In this document: positions 36,131-48,646 of the stretch, one piece after another
How positions within the stretch are numbered: position 1 is the stretch's first letter
Layout: each line of letters opens with the position of its first letter
Assembly (NCBI GenBank): GCA_014529385.2
Contig: CM043962.1
Location: 53,463,905-53,527,904, forward strand
From: Adiantum capillus-veneris
Lineage: Eukaryota; Streptophyta; Polypodiopsida; Polypodiales; Pteridaceae
Length of the DNA stretch: 64,000 nucleotides
Direction of reading: 5' to 3'
Notes under the pieces: generated by a model
The model's input: only the letters and a program-made list of their open reading frames with translations
Told to the model about the DNA's origin: nothing
The model's database searches: none
Made by a program: the position numbers and the translations under genes

Positions 36131-36985
36131 CCTATAGTGGAGAATCCTCGGCACGATGCTTTATACACGTAAGTTCAAGAGAAGAAATTGTTGCTCAAAT
36201 AAATGCAACCACCTTCTTTTAAGGGCGAAGGCACCAATGTAGAAAAGGATGCAGAAGTCTCGATTGAAGCTATGGACAATTATTTCTCAGCTGCCAAGAC
36301 TGCACCTGCAAACCAAGAGATGCTGCGGATGTTCCGCTTTATGGGTGAAGACAAATTATGGTGGAAGCAACATTGCTGTGACATGAGAGTGTTAGAAAAT
36401 TCCCAGAATTGAAGGGAAATCAAGCAAGGAGTGAAGGAAAGATACTTACCCCCTACTCATGAGACGTTAAAGATGAACAAGTTCTTTAGCTTGAAGAAAT
36501 ATAGCCTATCCCTGGAAGATTATTACTCAAAGTTTGTAAATCTTAGGCGTTATGCACCACCAATGATGATAGAGCAACAAGAAGCTCGATTTTACCAAGG
36601 TTTAAGAGAACCAGTTAGCTCACAATTGGAAGCCATGAAACCTACCACTGCGCAAGATGCTTTATTACGAGACAAACCTTTGATGAAGGATCAAGGCATA
36701 AGGAGGAAAGTTGAACATAATCATAGTTCTAATGGTGCTAGACGACCAGTAAGATCTCCCAATAATGACAGGAAGCCACAAAGAGCCTATGCTGCAAATG
36801 TGCAAAACCCTTCAAGGTTGGATGTTCGATGCTTTGAGTGTGGAGAACTCGAACATTACCAGAACAAATATCCACACTTATCTATCAAAGCAACAGTAGC
36901 AACGATGGATGTGGATGTCCATGTGTATGCGTGTACTGCTTTCCACCTTCTAGGTCAAAACCAGATATATGTGCCAGAAGCATGA
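36131..36985 (+). pseudogene. Ty3/gypsy Gag (capsid plus zinc knuckle), degraded
   Basis: The frame from 36203 gives the retrotransposon capsid domain: PPSFKGEGTNVEKDAEV near the N-terminus, AMDNYFSA, RMFRFMGEDKLWWKQH, then LKMNKFFSLKKYSLSLEDYYSKF and LRRYAPPMMIEQQEARFYQGL. A basic nucleic-acid binding region and one CCHC knuckle follow at about 36825, CFECGELEHYQNKYP, where the last Cys is Tyr. One TGA (36411) interrupts the frame. Gag coats the RNA in the cytoplasmic particle. No protease or reverse transcriptase follows in this orientation; the matching pol may be the inverted one at 24632-27780. Confidence 0.85.
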
Positions 36986-37149
36986 GGTGCAGTCACAGTA
37001 TATATAAATCTAGCATATCGATCAATAAACTATCAAGTGATACAATATCAATTGATAGATTATAAATTATTCAAAAATACCACGTATTTTATGATAATAC
37101 GCGAATAATGACGATTTATTCTCTATAAATTGCATTATTTGGTCGAATA

Positions 37150-38630
37150 AATGCAACGCAGGCTACCGCCATGAGATATGACAAAGAATATTTCATAGGT
37201 GCTTCAGTTGTGGTAGAGACAAATTGTTTACCATTGATAGGGATGATTGCAACTGCACTACTCCAAGCATTGCAATGTTGTGATGGATGGCATTCATTAA
37301 GTGTCTTAACCTAGAGTTTGTCACGTTGCAGGCAGAGATAACCTTGTAGCAGATATGTCATCAAGGGCTAGATATGAAGATGAAGAGGAGATGCTCACCA
37401 CCAGTGATGATGTGGGCTTAAAGTTCTACACCTCGTCTCATTTACATGCAAATTGCGGTACTCATGCTTGTTTTTTTGAATTATTTTCTGAAGAGATGTA
37501 TGATGGAGAATGGATTTTGATAGGCCGTTACCTCAGTACTCTTACCAAGAGGGATGGAATGATCAAGAGTACAAGAGGATAAGGAAAAAGTCTTATAGCT
37601 ACTTTTTAAAGGATGTTCCTCTGTGGAAGCAAACAAAGCATTCAAGAGGGGTACCACAAAAGGTTTTTTGTGATAAAGCAACTCAACAGTAGGTGATTAA
37701 AGAGTTTCATGAAAGCTTATGGGCTAGACACAGAGGGGTATGGGAACCTTTTTTCAAAATCAAGGAACACTACTAGTGTAAGGGAATGTACAAAGATGTT
37801 GCTCAATTTGTGGAGACTTTCTTAGTATGCTAGCAGTATTCTAATGTACGGCATTGAGATGGATTACATTCTACTTATCCACTAACTATGCATTACAAGT
37901 GGGTAGTAGATTTGATTACAATGCCAATTGGTGTTTAGGTATATTGTTCTTGCTAGAGAAGACCTCACTAATCAGGTTGAAGGAAGATCTTTGTGTACAA
38001 AGGCTACAAGTTCTATTTGCAAATTATTTCTTGAAGATGTAATTTCCATGTATGGTTGTGTTGGTAAAATCACTGTTGATAGAGGAGAGCTGGATGCAGA
38101 TGAAGCTCATGAGTTCTTTGCTCATTTGGGCATCAAATTTTCTCTTACTACGGCATACAATCCAGAAGGTAACGGGAAAAGTGAAAGGGGGCATCCACCT
38201 ATTGTTAAGGCTTTAGCAAAAGCATGCCAAGGACATATTGGTGATTGGCATAAGCTTCAACTTTTGCTTTATGGGTTGATCGCACTCACATAGTTCAATA
38301 ATAGGTTATATGAAATTTGGATTGATGCATGTGCACAAACTCATTATGCCTACAGAGGAGGTAGTTATGTCTTGGACTATAATGCCATGGAAAGTAGATA
38401 TGTCTACAGAATATTTTCTTGCTTTACGTATTTTCCAACGTGAGAGGCATCAATAAGATATTGATCATGCCAAAGAAAAACTGAAGGAGGCAAGGTTGAA
38501 GAATAAAGCATCGTTTGATGAGAAGCATAGACTATGGCCATATGCTATCAAAGATGGAGATGGGGCACTTGTTTATGATAGTAGCTTGGAAAACCAATAC
38601 TCTGCTATGAAAAAGATGGTCAAACAGATT
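37150..38630 (+). pseudogene. Ty3/gypsy RNase H end and integrase, degraded
   Basis: The RNase H C-terminus appears as AMLRWMAFIKCLNLEF and VAGRDNLVADMSSRARYEDE (37290-37390). A spacer with LPQYSYQEGWND and the integrase HHCC finger follow (IKEFHESLWARHRGVW...TFLVC at about 37700-37830, broken by stops). The core has VVDLITMPIG near 37905, then VDRGELDADEAHEFF (second Asp, about 38080) and NPEGNGKSERGH (Glu, about 38180). The C-terminal region ends KDGDGALVYDSSLENQYSAMKK near 38625, where CACTA sequence begins. Many stops and frame changes. It is a different lineage from the copy at 24632. Confidence 0.85.
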
Positions 38631-38639
38631 GTACCCCTC

Positions 38640-39300
38640 CACCGGCATGTACTCTCTATGAATTGCCTCGACGATGTAATTCTTTCTTTCATCGTCGAGG
38701 TTATCCCAAACCTCCATCACAGAGTGACCAAACTAAACTGTATAGAGCTGTCAATCCTCTGTCGCCTGGCCTTTCTGACCCTATCCGCCACAATAGCCCC
38801 ATCCTTGCTCTTGTACACCTTGCTAGGATCATGCTTGTGTGATCCCCAAGGTGTACTTGGTGTGCCAATTGGTGAAATATCCACTAAAGAGAGTGGGGGG
38901 CGCTCTCTCGGTGGCGTGGATGCATTGGTAGAACCACTACCACAGCAACCACCGCCTTCGGAACGATGCCTACCTCGTCTCGAGGATGAGCCACCCATCG
39001 GTCTTGGGGCACACTAGTCCTAGGCATAGGGGGCACACTAGTCCTAGGGGTAGGGGAAAAACTCGATTGAGGTGTGGGCACGGTCGGTGTAGGGACCACG
39101 CTAGTCCTAGGCATAGGGTCGATCGTAGTAGGTCTAAAGGAACCTGCTGTCCAAAGGTTCTGTGCCATCTCTATCTACTCTGGTGTGAACTATGTCAAAA
39201 AGAGACTCATCTGCTCACCTGAGATCCCGGTCGGAGTTCCGGATATCTTCACTTGTTGCTCTTCTGCATGACTCAAAACCCATGGTCCTTTTGGTATAGC
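38640..39300 (-). pseudogene. C-terminal / second-ORF region of the CACTA element
   Basis: Frames on the minus strand include a Pro/Thr repeat of the form TPRTSVPPMPRTSVP (38884-39168). A Ser/Arg/Gly-rich stretch follows with SKVYKSKDGAIVADRVRKARRQR (38717-38998), and then VWDNLDDERKNYIVEAIHREYMP (38532-38720). Proteins of this sort, with low complexity followed by a compact charged domain, occur downstream of Tnp2 in plant CACTA elements. Assignment rests on position; the sequence is not diagnostic. A perfect 11-bp hairpin (38666-38676 with 38690-38700) lies within it. Confidence 0.5.
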
Positions 39301-39716
39301 AAAATTCCCATTGGGTCTAAATCGAGGTCACATCTCTGGCATTCGACCCACAGCCTGCACGTCATCTCTTTGGGCCTTGTTCTCCCTTTTTCCATATGAT
39401 ATCCCCCACATTCTTGAAGATGTGCATTGGGTCGAGCAAATGATTAATCAACAGGTCACTCCAGTATGGGAGTTCATGGAAAATAGAAAGTCTTTTCATT
39501 CCAGGTGGCATGAAATATCCCTTCTCCAGCCACATGTTTTTCCAACCGCCCGCTTTTAGTGGATGCATGTCATGTTTGCATATGTTTGGTCCACGTAGAT
39601 TATGTCCTTTAGGCAAAACTCTACCATGTTCCTGGTAAACTGTCTTGCTCAAATGCTTAGAGCGGTGGAAGCCAGGTTGAGGACCACATTTTGGACATGC
39701 ATGATTGCCCGAGTAA
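39300..39716 (-). pseudogene. CACTA transposase (Tnp2), central exon
   Basis: The minus strand gives YSGNHACPKCGPQPGF, then SKHLSKTVYQEHGRVLP, GWKNMWLEKG and the diagnostic ELPYWSDLLINHLLDPMHIFKNV. In Tnp2 proteins the phrase LPYW...L...H.LD.MH..KNV marks the transposase_21 core. The exon starts after a good acceptor (CTTGAG at 39717-39720) and matches the exon ending at 49984, so both belong to one gene split by an intron. Downstream frames shift, and the transposase is inactive. Its role was excision and reinsertion of CACTA ends. Confidence 0.88.
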
Positions 39717-39789
39717 CTCAAGCATGAAACATCACAAAATTAAAATATTAAAGCGTTGGCATAGCGAGAAATAACTTGTGTGTGAGGGT

Positions 39790-40017
39790 TGTTACCATAT
39801 ACATGTGGTAGTGATGTGTGTGAACACACTAGGACCGCCGGGGCATTTTTTTCCTCTTTAGAAGGTTTTTTTCCCCCGAGCACTGCATATACGCCCATCA
39901 CTCTAGGGCTATCTATATTTCCATTTCACACTAAGTAATACACTCTCTATTGTGTTCCTTGAGATTCCTTGTTCTTCTCCAAGCTGTGTGAATTTCTCTA
40001 CAACCCTAATTCTAACA
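39790..40017 (+). repeat. 5' LTR of the copia element
   Basis: It starts TGTTACC and ends AATTCTAACA, and pairs with 49739-49963. TTGGTATCAGAGC, the tRNA-Met primer site, follows at 40019-40031. Confidence 0.95.
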
Positions 40018-40378
40018 ATTGGTATCAGAGCAGGTTGCATCCTCCCGGGCTCAATCGCCAGCAGCTCCAGCACACACCTGCTCACTTTCTTTGATTTTTT
40101 TAGCTTTGGCAAGCGTTCGTAGATCTACAAAAATTTCGGTAAAGCTCGTAGAGCTAAGTCTACTCATATTACTGGTTCGGGCTCATTCGCCCTCCGTTTC
40201 TGCTACAGGCAGTACTGCACACGCTATTTCATCATTTTGTGCAAAATTTTTGTCAGTGTTGTTTTTTGCATAACAAGTGCCTTACAGTCTTCTACGGTTT
40301 GTGCTATATAGCACGTGTTTTTCCTTCTTAGTGTCTCCTCTTTTCGGGCAGTTTTCACATCAGATGAACAATTTACCA

Positions 40379-41250
40379 TGGCTGACAACAACACAGATGT
40401 GTTCAAGATGTTTGTGTTGCTGAGGACAGATTGGATGGGACAATTACCCTATGTGGGCTTACATGATGAAACATGTTCTTGTGTCAAAGGGCGTCTAGAA
40501 TATTGTGTAGGGCATTGATGTATGTCCTGGTTTTGAGGATGGAGGCGATGTTGAGGATGTTGCAGGTCTTACTGCAAGAATTGCTACTATTTTTGGCTAT
40601 GGCAGAACTATCTGGTTGGGATATAAAGGATGTGCAGGCTCATGCATTGATTGTGTTGTCTGTGAAGTTCACCATTGTTCCTCATATTCATTCAGCAAAA
40701 TTTGCAAAACAGGCTTGGGATATTTGGGCAAGTCGCAATGAGGCTAAAATTGCTTTGCTGCGTAAAGAACTAGAGTCAAAGATTATGCATGAGGAAGATG
40801 ATATGGACACTTTCCTTGCTGGTGTCAAGGATATCAATGAGCAAATTATTTCTATAGGTGAAGTCATTTCAGACAGTTCCCTTGTGCAGACTATTCTTGA
40901 TGCCTTACCACATTCTTACCAGACTTTTTCTAGTACTTGAAGACTTATGACCCAAGGAAATCTTGAAGCTGTCAACCTTGATGCATTATGCACATTGTTG
41001 TTGCAAGAGTCACTTTCCAGAAAAAACAAGACTAGACAGCGTGTAGTTGAACAGTTTTTTATTGCTTCTCAAATAAAAGGGTGGTAGCAGTAATGTAGCC
41101 ACTTCTTATGGTTCTGTTGCAAGTGGCAAAACTTCTGTTCCCAATGCTTCTACTGGCAGCACTTCGTCTGGCAATTGTGGTGATAAAGGCAAAAAGAAGA
41201 TGCGTTTCCATTATTGTAAAGCTAATGATCACTTGATCAAGTAGTGTCCT
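40379..41250 (+). pseudogene. Copia Gag, degraded
   Basis: The frame begins MADNNTDVFKMF at 40379 and shifts near 40470. It continues with AELSGWDIKDVQAHALIVLSV, then AKQAWDIWAS, LRKELESKIMHEEDDMDTFLAGVKDIN and VQTILDALPHSYQTF. This is the pattern of the copia Gag (UBN2-type) capsid. The knuckle near 41210 reads FHYCKANDHLIK-stop-C, so the first Cys of the CCHC motif is Phe and a TAG replaces Gln. Gag packages the element RNA. Dead because of frameshifts and stops. Confidence 0.85.
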
Positions 41251-42715
41251 AAGTTGAAGGCCAAAGAGGCTAAGAAGAAAGAGAGTGGTTCCACTTCAAA
41301 TGCATCCATTGTTGAGTCATTTGTGAAAGGAGACTATGATCCTGATGTTGATGTAGAATGGGCTTTTAGTGCAGAGTGCACTTACAATCCTGTTGTCCAT
41401 GATGCATGCATGTTAGTTGTTGCTGCAAACTCACATGTGTGGTATTTCGACAGTGGTGCTAGAAAGCACATTACCTCACATCATGAATTTTTTACCTCTC
41501 TCAAGTCTGTCCCTCATGGGAATTCAGTCACTTTTGCCAACAATGCCTCTTATCCGGTTCAATGAGTTGGAAAGATTGTGCTTACTGCTGCAAATGGAAG
41601 TTCTTTCACACTTGTTGATGCACTTTATGTACCTGGGATCAAGAAGAATCTTTTGTCTGTATCTGCACTTCCTAGACTTTGACTTGTAGTCAAATTTGTG
41701 GACGACAGATGTACAATTCATGATCTCACTTTTGGTGATGAAATTGTTTCATATGGGCTTTTGTGTTGTGGGTTGTATAAGCTCACTTTGTATGACAAGT
41801 GTGGACAACATTTTGCAAATGCAGTTACAGATTCAAGGGCTATTTCAAATGCAAAACTTTGGCATGCACGTTTTGGTCATGTGAATTTTGCCAGTTTGCT
41901 GCGTTTGTAGAAATCTAATATGGTTTCTTCTTTGCCGCCTCTTGAAGAACCTGTCAAACATGCTTGTGAAGGTTTTATTTTGGGTAAGATGCAGTGTTCG
42001 AAGTTTCCAAAGGATGGTTTAGTTAGGGCCACATGTAGGTTGCAGCTTGTGCATAGTGATGTTTGTGGGCCCATGAAAACTCCTTCCTTGGGCAATTACC
42101 TTTACTTCGTTACTTTCATTGATGATTACTCCAGGCATGCATGGGTATTTCCGCTTAAAGCGAAGTCCGAAGTTTTTATGTGCTTCAAACAATTTCTGGC
42201 TATGGCTGAAAATGTATCGATATATACTATGGGCACCCTCCATTTTGATCGAGGGGGGAAGTATATATCTCATGAATTTAATGCATTTCTGACTAGTCGT
42301 GAGATAAAACACCAATGTACAGGGCCTTATACACCTCAGAAAAATGGTGTTACTGAGAGAAAAACAAATCACTTATGGAAATGGCACGATGTATGGTCAA
42401 AAGTCAAGCTTTGCCACATTCTTTTTGTCTTGAGGCCATTATGTGTGCCAGTTATGTACTTAATAGGTGTCCTACGAAATCTTTGTAGTCTATTAGTCCA
42501 TATGAAGCATGGCATGATAGAAAGCCTTCTATTGAGCACATGCGTGTTTTTGGTTGTTTGGCGTATGCTTTGGTGCCACAAACACAGTGCAAAAAATTGG
42601 ATGATAAGGTTTTCAAATGTATTTTTGTTGGTTATACTACTGAAAGAAAAGGTTAAAGGTTGTATCATCCACAAACAAAGCGTATTGTGGTTTCATGGAA
42701 TGTAGTGTTTGTGGA
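41251..42715 (+). pseudogene. Copia protease and integrase, degraded
   Basis: The protease active site WYFDSGARKHIT is intact at about 41441-41475. The GAG-pre-integrase finger follows (LWHARFGHVNFASLLRL, 41860-41905), then the integrase core: LVHSDVCGPM (first Asp, about 42050), FVTFIDDYSRHAWVF, LHFDRGGKY (second Asp; normally TDNGGEY) and PYTPQKNGVTERK with the catalytic Glu (about 42350). Stops are at about 41564, 41681 and 41908. After 42360 the frame shifts and only scattered matches continue to 42715. The order protease-integrase before RT identifies Ty1/copia rather than Ty3. Confidence 0.92.
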
Positions 42716-44313
42716 AGATTCTGTTCAGCCCTTGCTGTCATGTACTAGAGACAATAATGTAAGCTCACAGGACATTTATGACCCTTTGTTGCCTCTTTTT
42801 AGTGGTGGAAATACGAATGTAAATTCCAACAAGGCAAATGTACAGCCTATGGGGGTTTCTAAAAATGTTATAGATCAGCCTATTACTGATGCAGATGTAC
42901 ATGATGAACTTGATGAGGAAAGGGCTGAAAATGAGCAGGCTAGAGGTATGCCCAAATGGCTGATGTATACATTGCGTGACATAGAATGGATGCACCTTTA
43001 TCGAGTCGTACTCGTTCAGGCTCTCGCCATGCATCTTATGCATCAAATTGTTATGCTTTGTTTGTGACTAACTTACATGATGTTGGGGAACCTCTATCTT
43101 TTAATGAAGCGTAGAATTCAAAAAATTGGATGGATGCCATGCAATCAGAATATGATGCACTTATAGAAAATGACACATGGATTTTATGTGATTTGCCTCC
43201 TGGCAAAAAGGCCATTGGTACAAAGTGGGCTTACAAATTGAAATGCAAGCCAGATGGTGAGATGGATTGCCATAAGGATCGACTTGTTGCAAAGGGTTAT
43301 GCACAGCAAAAGGGCATAGATTATGAAGAGAATTTTGCTTCCACTTGTCGTATGACTACTGTGTTTTCTATGTGCATTGGCAGATCATTTTGGTTGGGAT
43401 GTACATCAATCATACATTGTTACTTCTTTCTTTAATGGTGACATATTTGAGGAAGTTTATGTAACACAGCCTCGCAGTTTTGTCAAGAAAGGACAAGTAG
43501 ACAAAGTGTGCAGATGTAAGAAGGCTTTGTATGGGTTGAAGCAATCTCCTCGTGCTTGATATGAGAAATCTGACACTCATTTGGTCAAACAAGGCTTTCA
43601 TAACAGTCCAACAGAAAGCACATCGTATGTAAAGCATGAGGGTGATGTACTTCTCATCGTTCTTTATGTCGATGATTTGCTGATCACTCAACCAAATGAG
43701 AGACATATTGCTGAATTTAAGGCTGATTTGAATACTACTTTCAAGATGAAAGATTTGGGGTTGTTGCATCATTTTGGGTATACAATTTAAGCAATGTGAT
43801 GGTGGTATTGTCTTGTGTCAAAAAAGTTACACAGACATTGCTATGTAAGTTTGGACTTGAGAATTGCAAACCTATTGCCACTCCCACGGAAACAGGTTTA
43901 AAGTTGAGTCTACATGATGGTGGTGGTCTTGTTGATGTCACTCTTTACCAAACTGATGTTGGGTGCCTCATTTATGTATGCAACACAAGGCCGAATATTC
44001 AGTTGGCAGTCTCACAGGTCAGCAGATTTATGCATAGACAAGGGTCTAAGCATTGGTAGGCTTTCAAGAGGATTTTTTGCTACCTTAGTGGCACTTTACA
44101 TCTTGGCTTGTTTTATCCGAAGGGGGATCATTGCCACCAGACTTACATGCTTTTTTGAACTCAAATTGGGCTGGTTGTTTTGACACGCGAGCGTCCACAA
44201 GTGGTCTTTGTTTCATGCTTGGAGTTCATGTATATCATGGTTGAGCAAGAAGCAACCTACTAGGGCCAGTTCAAGTTGTGAGGCTGAGTACAGGGCAGTC
44301 TTCACAGCTACGG
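42716..44313 (+). pseudogene. Copia reverse transcriptase and first part of RNase H
   Basis: The RT starts around 43130: MDAMQSEYDALIENDTWIL, GTKWAYKLKCKPDGE, DRLVAKGYAQQKGIDYEENFA. After a shift come WDVHQSYIVTSFFNGD, KKALYGLKQSPRA-stop and the intact active site LYVDDLLIT at about 43660. The connection includes KPIATPTETGLKLS and YVCNTRPNIQLAVSQVSRFM. RNase H appears in pieces to SSCEAEYRAVFTAT at 44308, where the nested element enters. The missing end of RNase H resumes at 49358. Several stops and shifts. Confidence 0.92.
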
Positions 44314-45599
44314 TGTCGTGCAGCTCCGCTTCCATGATGCGAGAAAGAGCAAAGAAATGCAAGCTAAGCTTCTTTTAAGCCTACACATTTAGTGAGAAGT
44401 GATCACGGCTTGTTAACAGGCCAAGTTTAATGATTAATGTATGCCAGATGTGGCTTAAAAGGGTTAACAGATGCCTTAATGATGCTAAAAAGGAGTATGC
44501 TTGAATTGAGCACAGATGGAAGATTATGATCCAAAATTGTAGTGATTGAAGTGCTCTACTGGCCTCTCTTTACAGCTCATCGATTGGAGCTACGGTGAAG
44601 AAGTTATGGCAGTTTGAAGTTTAAGTTGATTGCAGATCTGTACCGGATTGGGCAACTGCAGCTGAGGGGACAGAAATGAAATGAATGCATGGGCTTGAAG
44701 TGCTCACTTTTGTGGAGTGTGTGGGTCTTTTCAAATCAGCGATCCGAGTTCCAATCGCCAAGATATTGGCCGTTAAAGATTCATCGGGGGCCGGTTCCAT
44801 ACTGGTCAGGTCGACTCGATTGGTTTCTCACCTGGGAGTTTCCTCTTTAGTCCAAGTTTTGGAATGCAATGATTACGGGAAAATGCTAACACACTGTGGC
44901 CTGCTGAATGTGGTGCTTGGCAGTGCTTTAATCGATATGTATGCCAAATTTGGTGCCTACTGCATTGCCTTGGCCGGCATGTACCCCAATGTGGCCGCCC
45001 AATGAAGGAAGATGTACAGCTTGGCAATGCCTTAGTCGATATGTATGCCAAATGGGGTTCCCTTTAAGGGCCACCCACCCAAGCTAAAGCAAAGGCCGGC
45101 CAAGGGCTAGTGGCTGTCCAACAAATTATAGGCTGCCCGCCCAGTGGGTAAAAGAGGGCTTTAGTGTGGAAGGAGGGAAATAAAAGAAAAAAAACATGGT
45201 GTGAAGGGAAGCAGTAGGCAGCGAACTGGGCAGGAGAAGAGGAAGTCGCGATGGCCGGGTCGAGCATTGGATGAGGTCGCCATAGAGAACAAAAGCAAAG
45301 AGCATGCCAAGGCACTCTGTTTCGGCACCTGCAAGGTCACAAGTCCGATGTCGTTAACGGCCCGGGTAATTGTAATGGGAGCCTAAACTCCTTGATTTCA
45401 GTGAACCTTAGTGTCGGTGTTGTTAATAGCCCGACTTGGCTATTGCCAGCAGAATGTACTCAGAGCTTAAATTGATTGATTGAAGGTTACGGTGATTGGC
45501 AGAGCCTTTTTCACCTGTTGTTCTTGTTCTCTTGACACCTCCCACATCCAGAGGCCCGACGCCTACCCAACTCACGTTTCAAACACATATCCCCCGACA
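44314..45599 (+). repeat. 5' LTR of the nested gag-only element (internally deleted)
   Basis: It has 1286 bp against 2112 bp for its partner. It lacks the segment corresponding to about 48263-49105; the join is at TCACAAGTCCGATG (near 45342). The rest aligns with few differences. Confidence 0.88.
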
Positions 45600-45640
45600 T
45601 CTTTGATCAACCCGACGAGAAACGAGCCGGGGTGGGAAGT

Positions 45641-46185
45641 AAATATGGAGATTCTAGAGCAGTGCTCATGGATTTGATAAAAATCTACCAGTTACAGATT
45701 TGCCAAAAATAATGGAATTAGTTCAGGGATGTCTACAGGAAGCGAAAGCCATGCAGGTAAAAAAGCAAATTAATGATGTTGTAGAGCAAGCACTTGATGC
45801 TGTATGGGAGCAGTATCCTAACTTTCAGGGATATGATCCAGAAGGTTTTATTGCATGTTATGAATTTGAGATGAAGAGCCAAAATGTTCCAGAAAATCGA
45901 ATGATTGTAGCTTTGGAGGAGGTTGTAAATTCGGATTTTAAAAAGCAGGTTCAAGAACTGGGAGAAGCATATCCCACACGATGGGACTATTTTGCAGAGG
46001 AATTTATTAACGAAAGCTCAAGGACTCTAGGTCTGGAAATAAAAGAGATTACTGAACGAAGCCAGGTTGTCTTCAGTAAAGGTGAAGGAGATCAGATGCA
46101 GTTCCTCAACTATGATGAATTCTGGGAGCATATTTCTGCAAGAAGTAAAGCCAAAGAAAATGCTGAGCTGGAAGTAGTGGATTGA
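45641..46185 (+). CDS. Gag-like ORF of the nested element
   Basis: An open frame, with first Met at 45700 but protein-like sequence from about 45655 (SSAHGFDKNLPVTDLPKI). It encodes about 175 residues rich in Glu, Lys and aromatic residues, predicted largely helical. The centre, FQGYDPEGFIACYEFEMKS, then NRMIVALEEVVNSDFKKQVQELGEAYPTRWDYFAEEFINE, has the spacing of a retrotransposon capsid domain (FDG..., ...FL..YE..M, ...W..F...L..E). No zinc knuckle or protease follows. After the stop at 46183 the same frame continues through two more stops to about 46345 with LDLDAIPNDAYLSDVVAASK. It is the longest undamaged frame of the interior and may provide a particle protein for mobilisation by another element; this is inference. 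Confidence 0.55.
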
Positions 46186-46189
46186 GTTT

Positions 46190-47244
46190 TAGAGGAGCTT
46201 AAATTGAGCGACAAATGCAGTTTTTCATTTCCTTGGACAATGTGCCAAATGTGACTGGATTTGGATGCTATTCCTAATGATGCTTATCTCAGTGATGTCG
46301 TGGCTGCCAGTAAAAGGGAGTCAGATTTTTTTAATGATTTCAGATAATGAGCTTAAGTTGCCAAAAGTTTATGAGATGTGGGTGTTGCATTATGCTTCAA
46401 ATGAAGCTCTAGTATATTGCGGACCCCATCAATGGTGTTTGATCCAGGAGATTCTAAGGATGTTCATAAGAAGATCCAAAATGGATGGATATTGTTAAGT
46501 ATGCATAGTAATTGCGTGCTATTTGAAGCAAGGATATCATATTTGCACCAAAAATTCTTGATGTTGATTGATATAGGAAATGTATGCTCATGTGGATATT
46601 ATGATGCTCCAATGTGTGGGCAATTTCTTATTATCCCGTTTGATCATGGGGGCTACTAAAGTGCTAGTTGCAGATTTAAAGAGTACCGGTTATCGTTGTA
46701 ACAGGTTGCATGGTACAAGGTTTTGGTTTCTAGATTATGCTAAGTCAGAATAGTTTTGGTTATGCATTTAATAAGATTACATGGCTGTCTTCCGGTTGAC
46801 TTCTTTGGACTATTGATGAAGTATCTTCACATCTTTTGAGTTGGTTCTGCTACCAGAACTTGAGGTAAAGGACTTGACGGCCATTCCGTGTGCAGACAAA
46901 ATAAGGCATACTTGAGCGTGACAAGGTTCCTTAAAGCGAGCTTAATGGTCAAGCCATGTGCATCATTAACTGGAGCACATGAGTCTAGCGGGGTTCACTA
47001 AACAGGTTTTTCATAATTGAATGCTTTGAAGATACATCAGATATGATTCAAAGATTTTTGATGGGCAACTACCTAATGATTAAGTTAGCACATTGATGAT
47101 AGGGTATAAGCCTTATTTTATTCTTTACATGTTTACCAGTTACGTGAGTCTGATGATGGCAAAGAGCATAAGGTACCTTTAGTAGATGCAGATTGAAGTG
47201 CAGTTGGCACAGACCAGAGGCAGTGCAGGTTCAGAGGGGGTGGG
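46190..47244 (+). other. 3' interior of the nested element
   Basis: Relic frames on the plus strand (46265-46660, with VFDPGDSKDVHKKIQNGW and NVCSCGYYDAPMCGQF) read like protein but match nothing I know. From 46660 on there is no coding signal. The stretch ends in the polypurine tract at 47231-47244. Confidence 0.4.
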
Positions 47245-48310
47245 TGTCATGCAGCTCTACTTCCATGATGGGAAAAAGAGCAAATAAATGCAAGGTAAGA
47301 TTCTTTGAAGCCTACACATTTAGTGAGGAGTGATCAGGGCTTGTTAACAGTCCAAGTTTAATGATTAATGTATGCCAGATGCGGCTTAAAAGGGCCAATA
47401 GATCCCTTAATGATGCTAAAAAGGAGTATGATTGAAGTGAGCATAGATGGAAGATTATGATCCAGAACTATAGTGATTGAACTGCTTTACCGACCTGTCT
47501 TTACGGCTCATCGATTGGAGCTACGGTGAAGAAGTTATGGCAGTTTCAAGTTTAAGTCGATTGCAGATCTGTACCAGATTGGGCAATTGCAGCTGAGGGG
47601 ACAGAATGGAAATGAATGCATGTGCTTGAAGTGCTCACTTTGTGGAGTGCATGGGTCTTTTCAGATCAGTGATCGGAGTCTCGGTCACCACGATATTGGT
47701 CGTTAAAGATTCAACGGGGACCGGTTCCGTACTAGTCCGGTCGGCTCGGTTGGTGTCTCACCTGGGAGTTTTTTCTTTCGTCCAGGTTTTGGAATGCAAT
47801 GATTGCGGGAAAATGCTAACACACTGTGGCCTGCTGGAGAGAATGTGGTGCTTGGTAGTGCTTTAATCGATATATATGTCAAATTTGGTGCCTACTGCAT
47901 TGCCTTGGCCAGCATGTACGCCAATGTGGCCACCCAATGAAGGAAGATATACTGCTTGGCAATGCCTTAACAGATATGTATGCCAAATGGGGTGCCCTTT
48001 AAGGGCCACCCACCCAAGCTAAAACAAAGGCCAGCCCAACAAATTATAGGCCACCCGCCCAGTGGGTAAAAGAGGGCTTTAGTGTGGAAGGAGGGAAATA
48101 AAAGAAAAAAAAACATGACGTGAAGGCAAGCAACGAGCAACGAACTATGCAGGAGAAGAGGAAATCGTGCTGGCCGGATCGAGCATTGGATGAGGTCGCC
48201 GTAGAGAAAAAAACCAAAGAGAATGCCAAGGGGTGCCGTTTCGGTACCTGCAGGGTCAAATTTTGCGCCGCTCCATCCAGGCCCTGGCACATCATAGGGG
48301 GATATTTTTG

Positions 48311-48349
48311 CCTCCCTAGCAACGACGACGCCGTCGTTGCTAAGGGAGG
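48311..48349. repeat. 17-bp near-perfect palindrome
   Basis: CCTCCCTAGCAACGACG pairs with CGTCGTTGCTAAGGGAGG across a 4-base loop, with one bulged A. It lies inside the LTR segment that the 5' LTR has lost. Confidence 0.9.
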
Positions 48350-48525
48350 AAGGGATCTATTAATAGCTTCGTGTTTTTTTCATGAAGGAGGGTCATTAAT
48401 TACATGCGAGGTAGCAATTTACATGTGAGAGGAGCTGGAGAATAACAAGCAAGGAGAACGAGCAAGAAGAAGGTGAAGCTTGGTCAAGGCAATAGAACAC
48501 AAGGAGAGGAGGAGAGGGGGAAACA

Positions 48526-48646
<121 letters not shown>

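Noticed and set aside
38884-39222. Antisense frames in the Pro/Thr repeat region
   Set aside because: They are shadows of the repetitive minus-strand coding region of the CACTA element.
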